NCBI RefSeq assembly: GCF_022747945.1
Contig: NZ_JALDST010000001.1
Location: 3,534,001-3,598,000 of the forward strand
Source: Micromonospora sp. R77
GTDB lineage: Bacteria; Actinomycetota; Actinomycetes; Mycobacteriales; Micromonosporaceae
Direction of reading: 5' to 3'
Length of the DNA stretch: 64,000 bases
Under the pieces are notes generated by a model. That model saw only the letters and a list, made by a program, of their open reading frames with translations. It had not been told where the DNA came from and ran no database searches. Position numbers and translations under genes: made by a program. Below, piece after piece: positions 37,038 to 46,868 of this stretch. Every line of letters starts with the position of its first letter. The first letter of the stretch is position 1.

Positions 37038-37901
37038 GTGACCGATCCCCTCGCCGCCGAGGCGCGCCGGCTGCGCGTCGTGGAGCAGCTGTCCGTCCGT
37101 GCCATCCAGGCCCGCACCGGCCTCGGCCGCAACCGGGTGTACGCACTGCTGCGCGGGGTTCCGCCGCCCGAGTGGACCCGGCGGCCCAACGCCAAGGACG
37201 ACCTGCGCGCCGAGGCGCTGGCGCTGCGCGCCGAAGGCTTGTCGGTCAACGCCATTGCCGAGCAGCTCGGCGTCGCGAAGTCGACCGCGTACCAGTGGGT
37301 GCGGCACCTGCCGCTCGACCCGGACGACGCCGCCGAGCGTCGACGGGCCCGGTCGAAGGTCATGACCGATGCCCGGTGGGCCGCTCATCGGGAGGCGCAG
37401 AACGCGGCGATGGCAGCCGAACGGGCTCGCGGGGCCGAGGTGGTCGGTTCGCTCGGCGAACGGGACACGCTGCTCCTCGGTGCGGCCATCTACTGGTGCG
37501 AGGGCGGCAAGTCCAAGCCGTGGCGACAGCAGGACCGCCTCCAGTTCATCAACAGCGACCCGGGGCTGCTCGCCCTGTTCCTCCGCTTCCTCGGCGCCTG
37601 TGGGGTCGGGCCGGACGCGCCGAGCTACCGGGTCAGCATCCACGAGTCGGCCGATGCCGAAGCGGCGGTGCGCTGGTGGGCGGCGACCTTGAGGCTGCCA
37701 CCGGAGCGGTTCGGGCGAACGGCGCTGAAGCGGCACAACCCCACTACCGTCCGCCGGAACACCGGGGCCGACTATCACGGCTGCCTGGTGATCACCGTGC
37801 CGCGCAGTCGCGCGCTCTACTGGCGGATTGAAGGTATGATCGCCGAGCTGTTCCGGATCGGGGATGTGCGCGGGCCCGGCTTGGCGGGCCACAATCCTTG
37901 A
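37038..37901 (+). CDS. Double-HTH protein with homing-endonuclease-like C-terminal domain
   Basis: A 287-residue protein from GTG 37038. Two helix-turn-helix segments are visible, at about residues 17-40 (LSVRAIQARTGLGRNRVYAL) and 62-90 (LRAEGLSVNAIAEQLGVAKS). After a charged helix comes a domain from residue 145 (LLLGAAIYWCEGGKSKPWR; QFINSDPGLLALFLRFL) ending in ALKRHNPTTVRRNT and YHGCLVITVPRSRALY. The pattern of FINSDP followed by FLRFL recalls a LAGLIDADG-like fold, but no classical LAGLIDADG pair is intact. Homologues are often annotated as resolvase or HTH protein. It ends eight bases before tRNA-Gln. DNA binding is likely; nuclease activity is inference. Confidence 0.72.
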   Translation: MTDPLAAEARRLRVVEQLSVRAIQARTGLGRNRVYALLRGVPPPEWTRRPNAKDDLRAEALALRAEGLSVNAIAEQLGVAKSTAYQWVRHLPLDPDDAAERRRARSKVMTDARWAAHREAQNAAMAAERARGAEVVGSLGERDTLLLGAAIYWCEGGKSKPWRQQDRLQFINSDPGLLALFLRFLGACGVGPDAPSYRVSIHESADAEAAVRWWAATLRLPPERFGRTALKRHNPTTVRRNTGADYHGCLVITVPRSRALYWRIEGMIAELFRIGDVRGPGLAGHNP

Positions 37902-37909
37902 CAAGGCAA

Positions 37910-37981
37910 TGGGGTATGGGGTAACGGCAACCCGCAGACCTTTGGAGTCTTGAGCTCCTGGTTCGAATCCAGGTACCCCAG
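37910..37981 (+). tRNA. tRNA-Gln (anticodon TTG)
   Basis: Acceptor TGGGGTA (37910-37916) pairs with TACCCCA (37974-37980); D-stem GGGT/ACCC; anticodon loop CTTTGGA with anticodon TTG; T-arm CCTGG-TTCGAAT-CCAGG; discriminator G37981. The U1-A72 pair is typical of tRNA-Gln. The top anticodon-stem pair is a C-U mismatch. CCA is not encoded. Confidence 0.95.
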
Positions 37982-38095
37982 CTCAGCCCCGGTCAGCAGG
38001 CTTGTCGGCGGCATTGTCCGGCCGGCTGGGAATTGTGACGGGCCGCGTGGTTAGCATGGCCGCGAGACTGTCGCCGTCCCGACGGGAGCCACGTC

Positions 38096-39631
38096 GTGCC
38101 CCAGCCCCACCCTCGCACCGTTGTCGTGCTCGCCGCCGGTGAGGGCAAGCGGATGAAGTCTGCCCTGCCCAAGGTGCTGCACCCGCTGCTCGGTCGTACC
38201 CTCGTCGGGCACGTGCTGGCGGCGGCGGCGCCGCTGCGCGCGGACCGCACCGTGGTCGTGGTCGGGCACGGTGCCGACCAGGTCCGTGCCCACCTGGCCG
38301 AGGTCGCCCCGGCGGCGACCCCGGTGCTCCAGGCCCAGCAGCTCGGCACCGGGCACGCGGTCCGGATCGCGCTGGAGGCCGTCCCGGAGGCCACCGGCAC
38401 CGTCGTGGTGATCAACGGGGATGTGCCGCTGCTGCGCGCGGAGACGGTCGCCGCGCTGGTCGAGGCGCACGAGGGCGCGGGCGCCGCGGCCACCGTGCTG
38501 GCCGCCGAGGTGCCCGACCCGACCGGCCTCGGCCGGATCGTGCGGGACGACGCCGGCCGGTTGGCGCAGATCGTCGAGGAGCGGGACGCCACGCCGGAGC
38601 AGCGCGCGCTGCGGGAGATCAACGCCGGCATCTACGCGTTCGACGTGGCGCGGCTACGCGACGGGCTGGGCAAGCTCTCCACCGACAACGACCAGGGCGA
38701 GGAATACCTCACCGACGTCTTCGGCCTGCTCCGCGACGCCGGGGAGCCGGTGGCCGTGCACGTCGCCGCGGACCACGTGGAGACGCTGGGCTGCAACGAC
38801 CGGGTCGAGCTGGCGGCGCTGCGCGGGCTGCTGCGCGACCGGGTCAACGAGTCCTGGATGCGCAGCGGGGTGAGCATCCTGGACCCGCACACCACCTGGA
38901 TCGACGTGACGGTGACCGTCGAGCGGGACGCGGTGGTCGACCAGAACACCCAGCTGCGGGGTGCGACCGTGGTCGGGGCCGGCGCGGTGGTCGGGCCGGA
39001 CGTGACGCTGATCGACACCACGGTGGGCGCGGGCGCGACGGTGCTGCGCAGCCACGCGGTGAGCGCCGAGGTGGGCGCGGGCGCCAGCGTCGGCCCGTAC
39101 GCCTACCTGCGGCCGGCCGCGCGGCTGGCCGAGAAGTCGAAGGTCGGCACGTTCGTCGAGGTGAAGAACTCCGAGCTGGGCGTCGGCGCGAAGGTGCCGC
39201 ACCTGACGTACGTGGGTGACGCGACGATCGGGGCGAAGGCGAACATCGGCGCGGCGACGATCTTCGTGAACTACGACGGGGTGAACAAGCACCGCACCGT
39301 GGTCGGCGAGGGGGCCTTCGTCGGCTGCGACACCAGCCTCATCGCCCCGGTCGAGGTGGGTGACGGGGCGTACGTGGCGGCGGGCAGCGCGATCGCGCAG
39401 GACGTCCCGCCGGGTGCGCTCGGGGTGACCCGGGCACCGCAGCGCAACATCGACGGCTGGGTGGCCCGGAAGCGCCCGGGCACGGTCTCCGCGGCGGCCG
39501 CCGAGCGGGCCCGGCAGGCTGCGGAGGGTGCGCCGTCCGGTGTCGCCGCCGCAAGGGAAGGTGAGCGAATCCACGAGGGTGGCCGGAGCGTGGGTGGACC
39601 GTCCGACGCGGGGGATACTGCAACCGAATAG
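38096..39631 (+). CDS. glmU: Bifunctional GlmU (GlcNAc-1-P uridylyltransferase / GlcN-1-P acetyltransferase)
   Basis: A 511-residue cytoplasmic enzyme making UDP-GlcNAc for the cell wall. It starts at GTG 38096. The uridylyltransferase half has VVLAAGEGKRMKSALPKVLH and VINGDVPLLRAE. The left-handed beta-helix acetyltransferase half has NTQLRGATVVGAGAVVGPDV, VGTFVEVKNSELGVGAKVPH and the acetyl-CoA region AAGSAIAQDVPPGALGVTRA. A disordered tail of about 50 residues follows ARKRPGTVSAAAAERARQ. Prs lies 53 bases downstream, the usual actinobacterial glmU-prs pair. Confidence 0.97.
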   Translation: MPQPHPRTVVVLAAGEGKRMKSALPKVLHPLLGRTLVGHVLAAAAPLRADRTVVVVGHGADQVRAHLAEVAPAATPVLQAQQLGTGHAVRIALEAVPEATGTVVVINGDVPLLRAETVAALVEAHEGAGAAATVLAAEVPDPTGLGRIVRDDAGRLAQIVEERDATPEQRALREINAGIYAFDVARLRDGLGKLSTDNDQGEEYLTDVFGLLRDAGEPVAVHVAADHVETLGCNDRVELAALRGLLRDRVNESWMRSGVSILDPHTTWIDVTVTVERDAVVDQNTQLRGATVVGAGAVVGPDVTLIDTTVGAGATVLRSHAVSAEVGAGASVGPYAYLRPAARLAEKSKVGTFVEVKNSELGVGAKVPHLTYVGDATIGAKANIGAATIFVNYDGVNKHRTVVGEGAFVGCDTSLIAPVEVGDGAYVAAGSAIAQDVPPGALGVTRAPQRNIDGWVARKRPGTVSAAAAERARQAAEGAPSGVAAAREGERIHEGGRSVGGPSDAGDTATE

Positions 39632-39684
39632 TCCCCGGCGCCACCGCCGCCGGGAACCACCGACCAACGGGAGCAGACGGGCCC

Positions 39685-40665
39685 ATGGGCAGCATCGTCG
39701 CCGAAAACCGCAAGAGCCTGATGCTCTTCTCCGGACGTGGCTTTCCGGAGCTGGCCAAGGAGATCGGCGAGGTGCTCGGTGTGGCACCGACGCCGGCCGA
39801 CGCGTACGAGTTCGCCAACGGCGAGATCTTCGTACGGTTCAAGGACTCGGTGCGTGGTTCGGACGCCTTCGTGGTGCAGTCCGTGACGCACGGGGTCAAC
39901 ACCTGGGTCATGGAGACCCTGATCATGATCGACGCGCTGAAGCGGGGTTCGGCCAAGCGGATCACCGTGGTGCTGCCGTTCTACCCGTACGCGCGGCAGG
40001 ACAAGAAGCACCGCGGCCGGGAGCCGATCTCGGCCCGGCTGGTGGCCGACCTGCTGAAGACCGCGGGCGCGAACCGGATCCTCACGGTGGACCTGCACAC
40101 CGCGCAGATCCAGGGCTTCTTCGACGGTCCGGTGGACCACCTCTTCGCGATGGACGTGCTGGCCGAGTACGTGGAGCACCGGTACGCGGGCCGGCCGATG
40201 ACCGTGGTGGCGCCGGACTCCGGCCGGGTGCGGGTGGCGGAGCGGTGGACGGACCGGATGGGTGGCTGCCCGCTGGCGTTCATCCACAAGACCCGGGACC
40301 CGATGAAGCCGAACCAGGTGGTGGCGAACCGGGTGGTCGGTGAGGTCGAGGGTCGGGTCTGCCTGATCGTCGACGACATGATCGACACCGGTGGCACGAT
40401 CACCAAGGCCGCCGACATCCTCAAGGAGCAGGGCGCGGCGGAGATCGTGGTCGCCTCGACCCACGCGCTGCTGTCGGACCCGGCGACCGAGCGGTTGAAG
40501 AACAGCCCGATCAGCGAGGTCGTGGTGACCAACACGCTGCCGCTGCCGCCCGAGAAGCAGCTCGACAAGATCACCGTGCTCTCCATCGCGCCGCTGCTGG
40601 CGCGGGCGATCCGCGAGGTGTTCGACGACGGCTCGGTGACCACCCTGTTCGGTGGTCTGAGCTGA
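39685..40665 (+). CDS. prs: Ribose-phosphate pyrophosphokinase
   Basis: A 326-residue enzyme making PRPP from ribose-5-phosphate and ATP for nucleotides, His and Trp. It starts at ATG 39685 behind GGGAG. The N-terminal GRGFPELAKEIGEVLGV, the flexible-loop PYARQDKKHRGREPISA, and the PRPP-binding VDDMIDTGGT (residues 229-238) are intact. Length and motifs match class I hexameric enzymes. Transcription probably ends at the perfect hairpin 40686-40721. Confidence 0.97.
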   Translation: MGSIVAENRKSLMLFSGRGFPELAKEIGEVLGVAPTPADAYEFANGEIFVRFKDSVRGSDAFVVQSVTHGVNTWVMETLIMIDALKRGSAKRITVVLPFYPYARQDKKHRGREPISARLVADLLKTAGANRILTVDLHTAQIQGFFDGPVDHLFAMDVLAEYVEHRYAGRPMTVVAPDSGRVRVAERWTDRMGGCPLAFIHKTRDPMKPNQVVANRVVGEVEGRVCLIVDDMIDTGGTITKAADILKEQGAAEIVVASTHALLSDPATERLKNSPISEVVVTNTLPLPPEKQLDKITVLSIAPLLARAIREVFDDGSVTTLFGGLS

Positions 40666-40685
40666 CCTTCCGCGCTGTGCGCGGC

Positions 40686-40721
40686 ACCGTTCCCGCCGGC
40701 CTGCGTGCCGGCGGGAACGGT
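40686..40721 (+). terminator. Terminator after prs
   Basis: ACCGTTCCCGCCGGC (40686-40700) and its perfect complement at 40707-40721 form a 15-bp stem with a six-base loop, 21 bases after the prs stop. It separates prs from the rplY leader. Confidence 0.85.
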
Positions 40722-40754
40722 GATATGGGGACTGCCGGAAGGCCGGGAAATCGC

Positions 40755-40942
40755 TCGGGTAGACTGGTGCGGTTGCCACGGCGAGGGTGCCCGGCGGGCC
40801 GCTGAAAAGCACCGCACCGGAAGCACCGTGATCGACGCGGTGCTCCGGGCAGTCGTTCATGACGCTTGAGCCCCAGCGAGCCCCTCGCCCCAGCACCGCC
40901 AGTCGACAAGCCGCCGCAGCGAAAAGCATCAGGAGTTTCCCC
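40755..40942 (+). promoter_or_regulatory. rplY promoter and long leader
   Basis: TAGACT at 40757-40762 fits an extended -10 box. It leaves a leader of about 175 bases before the L25 gene. The leader contains a stem AGCACCG...CGGTGCT around 40820-40845. Long structured leaders are common for autogenously controlled ribosomal-protein genes; regulation here is an inference. Confidence 0.4.
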
Positions 40943-41650
40943 GTGTCCGAGGTAAAGATCAGCGCCGAGCCCCGTACCGAGTTCGGCAAGGGTGGTGCCC
41001 GTCGTACCCGCCGGGCCGGCAAGGTGCCCGCCGTGCTGTACGGCCACGGCGAGAAGCCGAAGCACATCGCGCTCCCGGCGCGGGAGTTCGCCGCCGCCAT
41101 CCGTAAGGGCGGCGCCAACCAGCTCTTCGCGATCGAGGTCAGCGACGGCACCCAGGTGCTGGCGCTGCCGAAGGCGATCCAGCGTGACCCGATCAAGGAC
41201 AGCTTCGAGCACGTCGACCTGCTGCTGGTCCGCCGTGGCGAGAAGGTCACCGTCGAGGTCCCGGTCCAGCTGACCGGCGACGCCGCCAAGGACACCCTGA
41301 TCGTGCACGACCACGACACCCTCTCGGTGACCGCCGACGCCACCAAGGTGCCGGACCACCTGGAGGCGTCGATCGAGGGCCTCGAGGCCGGCACCCAGGT
41401 CACCGCCGCCGACGTCGAGCTGCCGTCCGGCGTCGAGCTGGCCGCCGACCCGGAGCTGGCCGTCGCGTCGGTCACCGCCGCGCCGACCGCCGAGCAGCTC
41501 GAGGCCACCCTCCCCGAGGTCGAGACGGCCGACGAGGAGACCGAGGCCGGTGTCGGCGAGGAGACCGCCGAGGGCGCCGAGGGTGCCGAGGCCGGCGAGC
41601 CCGCCACCGCCGGTGGCGGGGAGACCGCCGAGGCCAAGACCGAGGCCTGA
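40943..41650 (+). CDS. rplY: 50S ribosomal protein L25 (CTC family)
   Basis: A 235-residue long-form L25 (TL5/CTC type) binding 5S rRNA. GTG 40943 ([20 protein letters not shown]), behind CAGGAG, is preferred to an upstream GTG-free extension. The L25 domain (residues 1-95) includes [20 protein letters not shown]; the TL5 beta domain follows ([20 protein letters not shown]). The last 40 residues are a Glu/Ala/Gly-rich acidic tail typical of Actinobacteria. It is followed by a terminator hairpin and pth. Confidence 0.96.
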   Translation: MSEVKISAEPRTEFGKGGARRTRRAGKVPAVLYGHGEKPKHIALPAREFAAAIRKGGANQLFAIEVSDGTQVLALPKAIQRDPIKDSFEHVDLLLVRRGEKVTVEVPVQLTGDAAKDTLIVHDHDTLSVTADATKVPDHLEASIEGLEAGTQVTAADVELPSGVELAADPELAVASVTAAPTAEQLEATLPEVETADEETEAGVGEETAEGAEGAEAGEPATAGGGETAEAKTEA

Positions 41651-41667
41651 TCGGTCCGCAAGCTGTG

Positions 41668-41702
41668 CGACAGGCGCTCCCGGTTCCCGGGGGCGCCTGT
41701 CG
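41668..41702 (+). terminator. Terminator after rplY
   Basis: CGACAGGCGCTCCCGG (41668-41683) pairs with 41687-41702, 16 bp with one G-U pair and a three-base loop, 17 bases past the rplY stop. Confidence 0.8.
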
Positions 41703-41750
41703 GCGTATCGGGACGGCCGCCGGGTGGCGGCGGCGCGGGAGGGGCGAGGC

Positions 41751-42341
41751 GTGACGGACGAGGCGGGGCCGTGGCTGGTGGTCGGCCTGGGCAACCCGGG
41801 CCGGGAGTACGCCGGTAACCGGCACAACGTCGGCTTCATGGTGGCGGAGCTGCTCGCCGGTCGGGTGGGCGGGAAGTTCGGCCGGCACAAGCGGGCGGTG
41901 GCGGAGGTCGCCGAGGGGCGGCTCGGCTTCGGTGGCCCGAAGCTGGTGCTGGTGAAGCCGTTGACGTACATGAACCTCTCCGGTGGGCCGGTGGCCGGGC
42001 TGGCGCAGTTCCACAAGATCCCGCCGGACCGGGTGATCGCGGTCCACGACGAGTTGGACATCGCGTACGGGCAGGTGCGCTGCAAGTGCGGCGGTGGCGA
42101 GGGCGGGCACAACGGCCTGCGGTCGATGTCGAAGTCGCTGGGCACGAAGGACTACGTCCGGGTGCGGTTCGGCATCGGCCGGCCGCCGGGGCGGCAGGAC
42201 CCGGCGGACTACGTCCTGTCGGACTTCTCCGCCGCCGAGCGCAAGGAGTTGGACTTCCTGGTCGACCGCGCGGCGGACGTGGTGGAGTCGGTGATCACCC
42301 GTGGGGTGGAGCCGACGCAGAACCTCTACCACGGCGGTTGA
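41751..42341 (+). CDS. pth: Peptidyl-tRNA hydrolase
   Basis: A 196-residue enzyme that recycles peptidyl-tRNA. It starts at GTG 41751 ([20 protein letters not shown]) behind GGGAGGGG. Catalytic and structural motifs are [19 protein letters not shown] (catalytic His in NRHN), [26 protein letters not shown] (catalytic Asp in HDELD) and [13 protein letters not shown]. The rplY-pth order is standard in Actinobacteria. Confidence 0.97.
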   Translation: MTDEAGPWLVVGLGNPGREYAGNRHNVGFMVAELLAGRVGGKFGRHKRAVAEVAEGRLGFGGPKLVLVKPLTYMNLSGGPVAGLAQFHKIPPDRVIAVHDELDIAYGQVRCKCGGGEGGHNGLRSMSKSLGTKDYVRVRFGIGRPPGRQDPADYVLSDFSAAERKELDFLVDRAADVVESVITRGVEPTQNLYHGG

Positions 42342-42442
42342 GCCGGGCGGGGCGTACCGGAACGGGCGGTTCCGGCCGGTAGTCTGCGCCTTTCCGACGC
42401 CGGGCCGGTGCCGGCGACGGCGAGCGACGGGAGCGGAAGAGC

Positions 42443-43276
42443 ATGGGCAGTCCTCCGATGATCGACGGCGCGTTCGCCCGCTGGCTGGCGGCGCGGGCCG
42501 GTCAGGCGCTGATGAACCTGCGCGCGGAGCTGGGCTTCACCGATCCGGGGGCGCTGAAGTCGGCCGGGGACAAGGTCTCGCACGACCTGATCCGGACCGA
42601 GCTGGCGAAGTGGCGGCCGGCGGACGCGGTGCTCTCCGAGGAGGACGAGGGTTCCCGGCTGGCCTGGACGGCGGAGGTGACCGCCGAGGCGGTGCCCCGG
42701 CTGGCCGCCGACCGGGTGTGGATCATCGACCCGCTGGACGGGACCCGGGAGTTCGCCGAGGAGGGGCGTTCGGACTGGGCGGTGCACGTGGCGCTCTGGG
42801 CGCGTACCGCGCCGACGCCGCACGGGCTGGTCGCGGGCGCGGTGGGCCTGCCGGCGCAGCACCGGGTGCTGGGCACGGACTACCCGCCGGCGTACCCGCC
42901 GATGACGGTGGAGGCGGCCACGGCGGCCGGTACCCGAACCATCCGGTTGGCCGCCAGTCGTAGCCGTCCGCCGGTTTTCCTGACCGACCTGGCGGAGGAT
43001 GTCGGCGCTCATCTGGTTCCGATGGGCTCGGCGGGCGCGAAGATCGCCGCTGTGGTCACCGGTGAGGTCGACGCGTACATCCACGCCGGCGGTCAGTACG
43101 AGTGGGATTCCGCCGCTCCGGTCGCTGTGGCGACGGCCACCGGACTGCACGCTTCCCGGATCGACGGTTCTGCGCTGAAATACAACGAGGCCGACCCCCG
43201 GCTGCCGGATCTGCTGGTCTGCCGCAAGGATCTCGCCAGTCGGTTGCTTGCAGCGCTGCAGCGGCACAACGGGTAA
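42443..43276 (+). CDS. cysQ: 3'(2'),5'-bisphosphate nucleotidase (CysQ-like, inositol monophosphatase family)
   Basis: A 277-residue Mg-dependent phosphatase. Metal-site motifs are VLSEEDEG, WIIDPLDGTREF and, near the end, AYIHAGGQYEWDSAAP. CysQ removes the 3'-phosphate from PAP, the by-product of PAPS use. Its place directly before cysD and cysN supports this over a generic inositol phosphatase role. The spacer to cysD is 79 bases and holds a tiny leader frame. Confidence 0.9.
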   Translation: MGSPPMIDGAFARWLAARAGQALMNLRAELGFTDPGALKSAGDKVSHDLIRTELAKWRPADAVLSEEDEGSRLAWTAEVTAEAVPRLAADRVWIIDPLDGTREFAEEGRSDWAVHVALWARTAPTPHGLVAGAVGLPAQHRVLGTDYPPAYPPMTVEAATAAGTRTIRLAASRSRPPVFLTDLAEDVGAHLVPMGSAGAKIAAVVTGEVDAYIHAGGQYEWDSAAPVAVATATGLHASRIDGSALKYNEADPRLPDLLVCRKDLASRLLAALQRHNG

Positions 43277-43323
43277 CCTGAGCAGTCTTCTTCACGAGTC
43301 CGACCGGAAAGGTCTGGAATCCC

Positions 43324-43359
43324 ATGAGCGGATCCGAGCGAATCGAGCCCGTGTCATGA
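43324..43359 (+). CDS. Tiny leader frame coupled to cysD (11 aa)
   Basis: ATG 43324 opens MSGSERIEPVS, whose TGA (43357-43359) overlaps the cysD ATG as ATGA. It contains no cysteine, so it is not an obvious cysteine attenuator. Translation of it would deliver ribosomes directly to cysD, whose own upstream region lacks a clear GGAGG. Its reality is uncertain. Confidence 0.3.
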   Translation: MSGSERIEPVS

Positions 43360-44267
43360 CCGCGTCCGCCGCATACCAGGTGTCCCACCTCGACGCGCTC
43401 GAGGCGGAGAGCATCTTCGTGATGCGCGAGGTGGTCGCCGAGATGGAGCGGCCCGTGCTGCTCTTCTCCGGTGGCAAGGACTCGATCGTGATGCTGCGCC
43501 TGGCGCAGAAGGCCTTCGCCCCGGCCAACATCCCCTTCCCGGTGATGCACGTGGACACCGGCCACAACTTCCCCGAGGTCCTGGAATACCGGGACCAGCG
43601 GGTGGCCGAGCTGGGTCTGCAGCTGATCGTGGCGAGCGTGCCGGAGGCGTTGGCCAAGGGGATGGTCCGCGAGGCCGCCGACGGGACGCGCAACCGGATC
43701 CAGACGCCGGTGCTGCTGGAGGCGGTGGAGAAGCACCGCTTCGACGCGCTCTTCGGCGGGGCCCGGCGCGACGAGGAGAAGGCGCGGGCCAAGGAGCGGG
43801 TGTTCAGCTTCCGCGACGAGTTCGGCCAGTGGGACCCGAAGAACCAGCGTCCCGAGCTGTGGTCGCTCTACAACGGGCGGCACCACCCGGGCGAGTCGAT
43901 CCGGGTCTTCCCGCTCTCCAACTGGACCGAGCTGGACGTCTGGCACTACATCGCGCGGGAGCGCATCCCGCTGCCCTCGATCTACTACGCGCACGAGCGC
44001 GAGGTGATCGAGCGGGACGGCATGTTCTACGCGGTGAACGAGTTCTTCCGCCCCCGGGCGGGCGAGGAGCGGTTCAAGGCCCAGGTGCGGTACCGCACCG
44101 TGGGTGACGCCTCCTGCACCGCGGCGGTCCGCTCGGACGCCGACACGGTGGAGAAGGTGATCGAGGAGGTGGCCGCGACGCGGATCACCGAGCGCGGCGC
44201 GACCCGCGGTGACGACCGGGTCAGCGAGGCCGCCATGGAGGACCGCAAGCGGGAGGGCTACTTCTGA
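43356..44267 (+). CDS. cysD: Sulfate adenylyltransferase small subunit
   Basis: A 303-residue ATP sulfurylase catalytic subunit forming adenosine 5'-phosphosulfate. It starts at ATG 43356 (MTASAAYQVSHLDALEAESI). The PP-loop is LLFSGGKDSIVMLRLAQKAF; other marks are MHVDTGHNFPEVLEYRD, FGGARRDEEKARAKER, and the closing DRKREGYF. It overlaps cysN by one base (TGATG). No cysC kinase is nearby, so PAPS formation may use another locus, or the APS may feed an APS reductase. Confidence 0.97.
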   Translation: MTASAAYQVSHLDALEAESIFVMREVVAEMERPVLLFSGGKDSIVMLRLAQKAFAPANIPFPVMHVDTGHNFPEVLEYRDQRVAELGLQLIVASVPEALAKGMVREAADGTRNRIQTPVLLEAVEKHRFDALFGGARRDEEKARAKERVFSFRDEFGQWDPKNQRPELWSLYNGRHHPGESIRVFPLSNWTELDVWHYIARERIPLPSIYYAHEREVIERDGMFYAVNEFFRPRAGEERFKAQVRYRTVGDASCTAAVRSDADTVEKVIEEVAATRITERGATRGDDRVSEAAMEDRKREGYF

Positions 44268-45577
44268 TGAGCGTCGACACCGCGGCTCCGGCCGTCGACT
44301 CCGGGCTGCCCGAGGGGCGGGCCATGGACCTGCTGCGGTTCGCCACCGCGGGCAGTGTGGACGACGGCAAGTCGACCCTGATCGGCCGGCTGCTGTACGA
44401 CACCAAGTCGCTCTTCACCGACCAGCTCGCCGCCGTGGAGGCGGTCAGCGCGGCCCGGGGCGACGAGTACACCAACCTGGCGCTGCTCACCGACGGTCTG
44501 CGGGCCGAGCGGGAGCAGGGCATCACCATCGACGTGGCGTACCGCTACTTCGCCACCCCGCGGCGGAAGTTCATCATCGCCGACACCCCGGGGCACACCC
44601 AGTACACCCGGAACATGGTCACCGGCGCCTCGACCGCCGACCTGGCGCTGATCCTGGTGGACGCCCGCAAGGGCCTGGTGGAGCAGTCCCGCCGGCACGC
44701 GTTCCTCTGCTCGCTGCTGCGGGTGCCGCACCTGGTCCTCTGCGTCAACAAGATGGACCTGGTGGACTGGTCGCAGGAGGTGTTCGAGCGGATCGCGGAC
44801 GAGTTCACCGCGTTCGCCGCGAAGCTCGACGTACCGGACCTGACCGTGGTGCCGATCTCCGCGCTGCAGGGTGACAACATCGTCACCCGCTCGGAGAACA
44901 TGCCCTGGTACGAGGGCCCGTCGCTGCTGCACCACCTGGAGCGGGTGCACATCGCGTCCGACCGCAACCTGGTCGACGTCCGCTTCCCGGTGCAGTACGT
45001 GATCCGTCCGCAGTCCACCACCGTCACCGACTACCGGGGTTACGCCGGTCAGGTGGCCTCCGGCGTGCTGAAGGCCGGCGACGAGGTGATGGTGCTGCCG
45101 TCCGGCTTCACCAGCCGGATCGCCTCGGTGGAGACCGCCGACGGCCCGGTCGACGAGGCGTTCCCGCCGATGTCGGTGACGGTGCGGCTGACCGACGAGA
45201 TCGACATCTCGCGCGGCGACATGATCTGCCGGCCGAACAACGCCCCGTCGGTGGCGCAGGACATCGAGGCGATGGTCTGCTGGATGGACGAGACCCGCCC
45301 GCTCCAGGTCGGCGGCCGGTACGCGATCAAGCACACCACCCGCTCGGCGCGGGCGATCGTGCGAGGGCTGCACTACCGGCTGGACGTCAACTCGCTGCAC
45401 CGGGACGAGGCGGCGGCCGAGCTGAAGCTCAACGAGATCGGCCGCGTCCGCCTGCGCACCACCGTCCCCCTGCTCGCGGACGAGTACCGCCGCAACCGCA
45501 CCACCGGCGGTTTCGTCATCATCGACGAGACCACCAACCGCACCGTCGGCGCCGGCATGATCGTCGAAGCCGCCTGA
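44267..45577 (+). CDS. cysN: Sulfate adenylyltransferase large subunit (GTPase)
   Basis: A 436-residue EF-Tu-like GTPase that drives the CysD reaction. G1 is GSVDDGKST (residues 29-37), G3 is DTPGH and G4 is NKMD; the switch region EREQGITIDVAYRYF is intact. Domains II and III follow, to VIIDETTNRTVGAGMIVEA. It lacks the C-terminal APS kinase domain found in fused CysNC proteins. Its transcript is closed by the long perfect hairpin at 45601-45654. Confidence 0.97.
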   Translation: MSVDTAAPAVDSGLPEGRAMDLLRFATAGSVDDGKSTLIGRLLYDTKSLFTDQLAAVEAVSAARGDEYTNLALLTDGLRAEREQGITIDVAYRYFATPRRKFIIADTPGHTQYTRNMVTGASTADLALILVDARKGLVEQSRRHAFLCSLLRVPHLVLCVNKMDLVDWSQEVFERIADEFTAFAAKLDVPDLTVVPISALQGDNIVTRSENMPWYEGPSLLHHLERVHIASDRNLVDVRFPVQYVIRPQSTTVTDYRGYAGQVASGVLKAGDEVMVLPSGFTSRIASVETADGPVDEAFPPMSVTVRLTDEIDISRGDMICRPNNAPSVAQDIEAMVCWMDETRPLQVGGRYAIKHTTRSARAIVRGLHYRLDVNSLHRDEAAAELKLNEIGRVRLRTTVPLLADEYRRNRTTGGFVIIDETTNRTVGAGMIVEAA

Positions 45578-45600
45578 CCGCACCCCTCTGCGAGGACGCA

Positions 45601-45654
45601 GATTCACGGAAAGAGTGGCCATCCGAGCCTGGATGGCCACTCTTTCCGTGAATC
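45601..45654. terminator. Perfect 24-bp hairpin between cysN and galK
   Basis: GATTCACGGAAAGAGTGGCC and four more bases (45601-45624) are perfectly complementary to 45631-45654, with a six-base loop GAGCCT. It sits 23 bases after cysN and 35 bases after the convergent galK stop. A partly decayed sequence with the same GATTC...GGAAAGAGTG words occurs at 52122-52180, so this is probably a dispersed element used as a terminator. Confidence 0.85.
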
Positions 45655-45689
45655 AGGGCGCCGGGGTGGACCGGGGTGGGGGTGGCCGG

Positions 45690-46864
<1,175 letters not shown>

Positions 46865-46868
<4 letters not shown>

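Noticed and set aside
37038..37901. A serine resolvase/invertase
   Set aside because: Homologues are sometimes labelled resolvase, but the catalytic Ser-containing N-terminal domain is absent.
43277..43355. A sulfur or SAM riboswitch before cysD
   Set aside because: The 79-base spacer is too short and shows no recognisable aptamer core.
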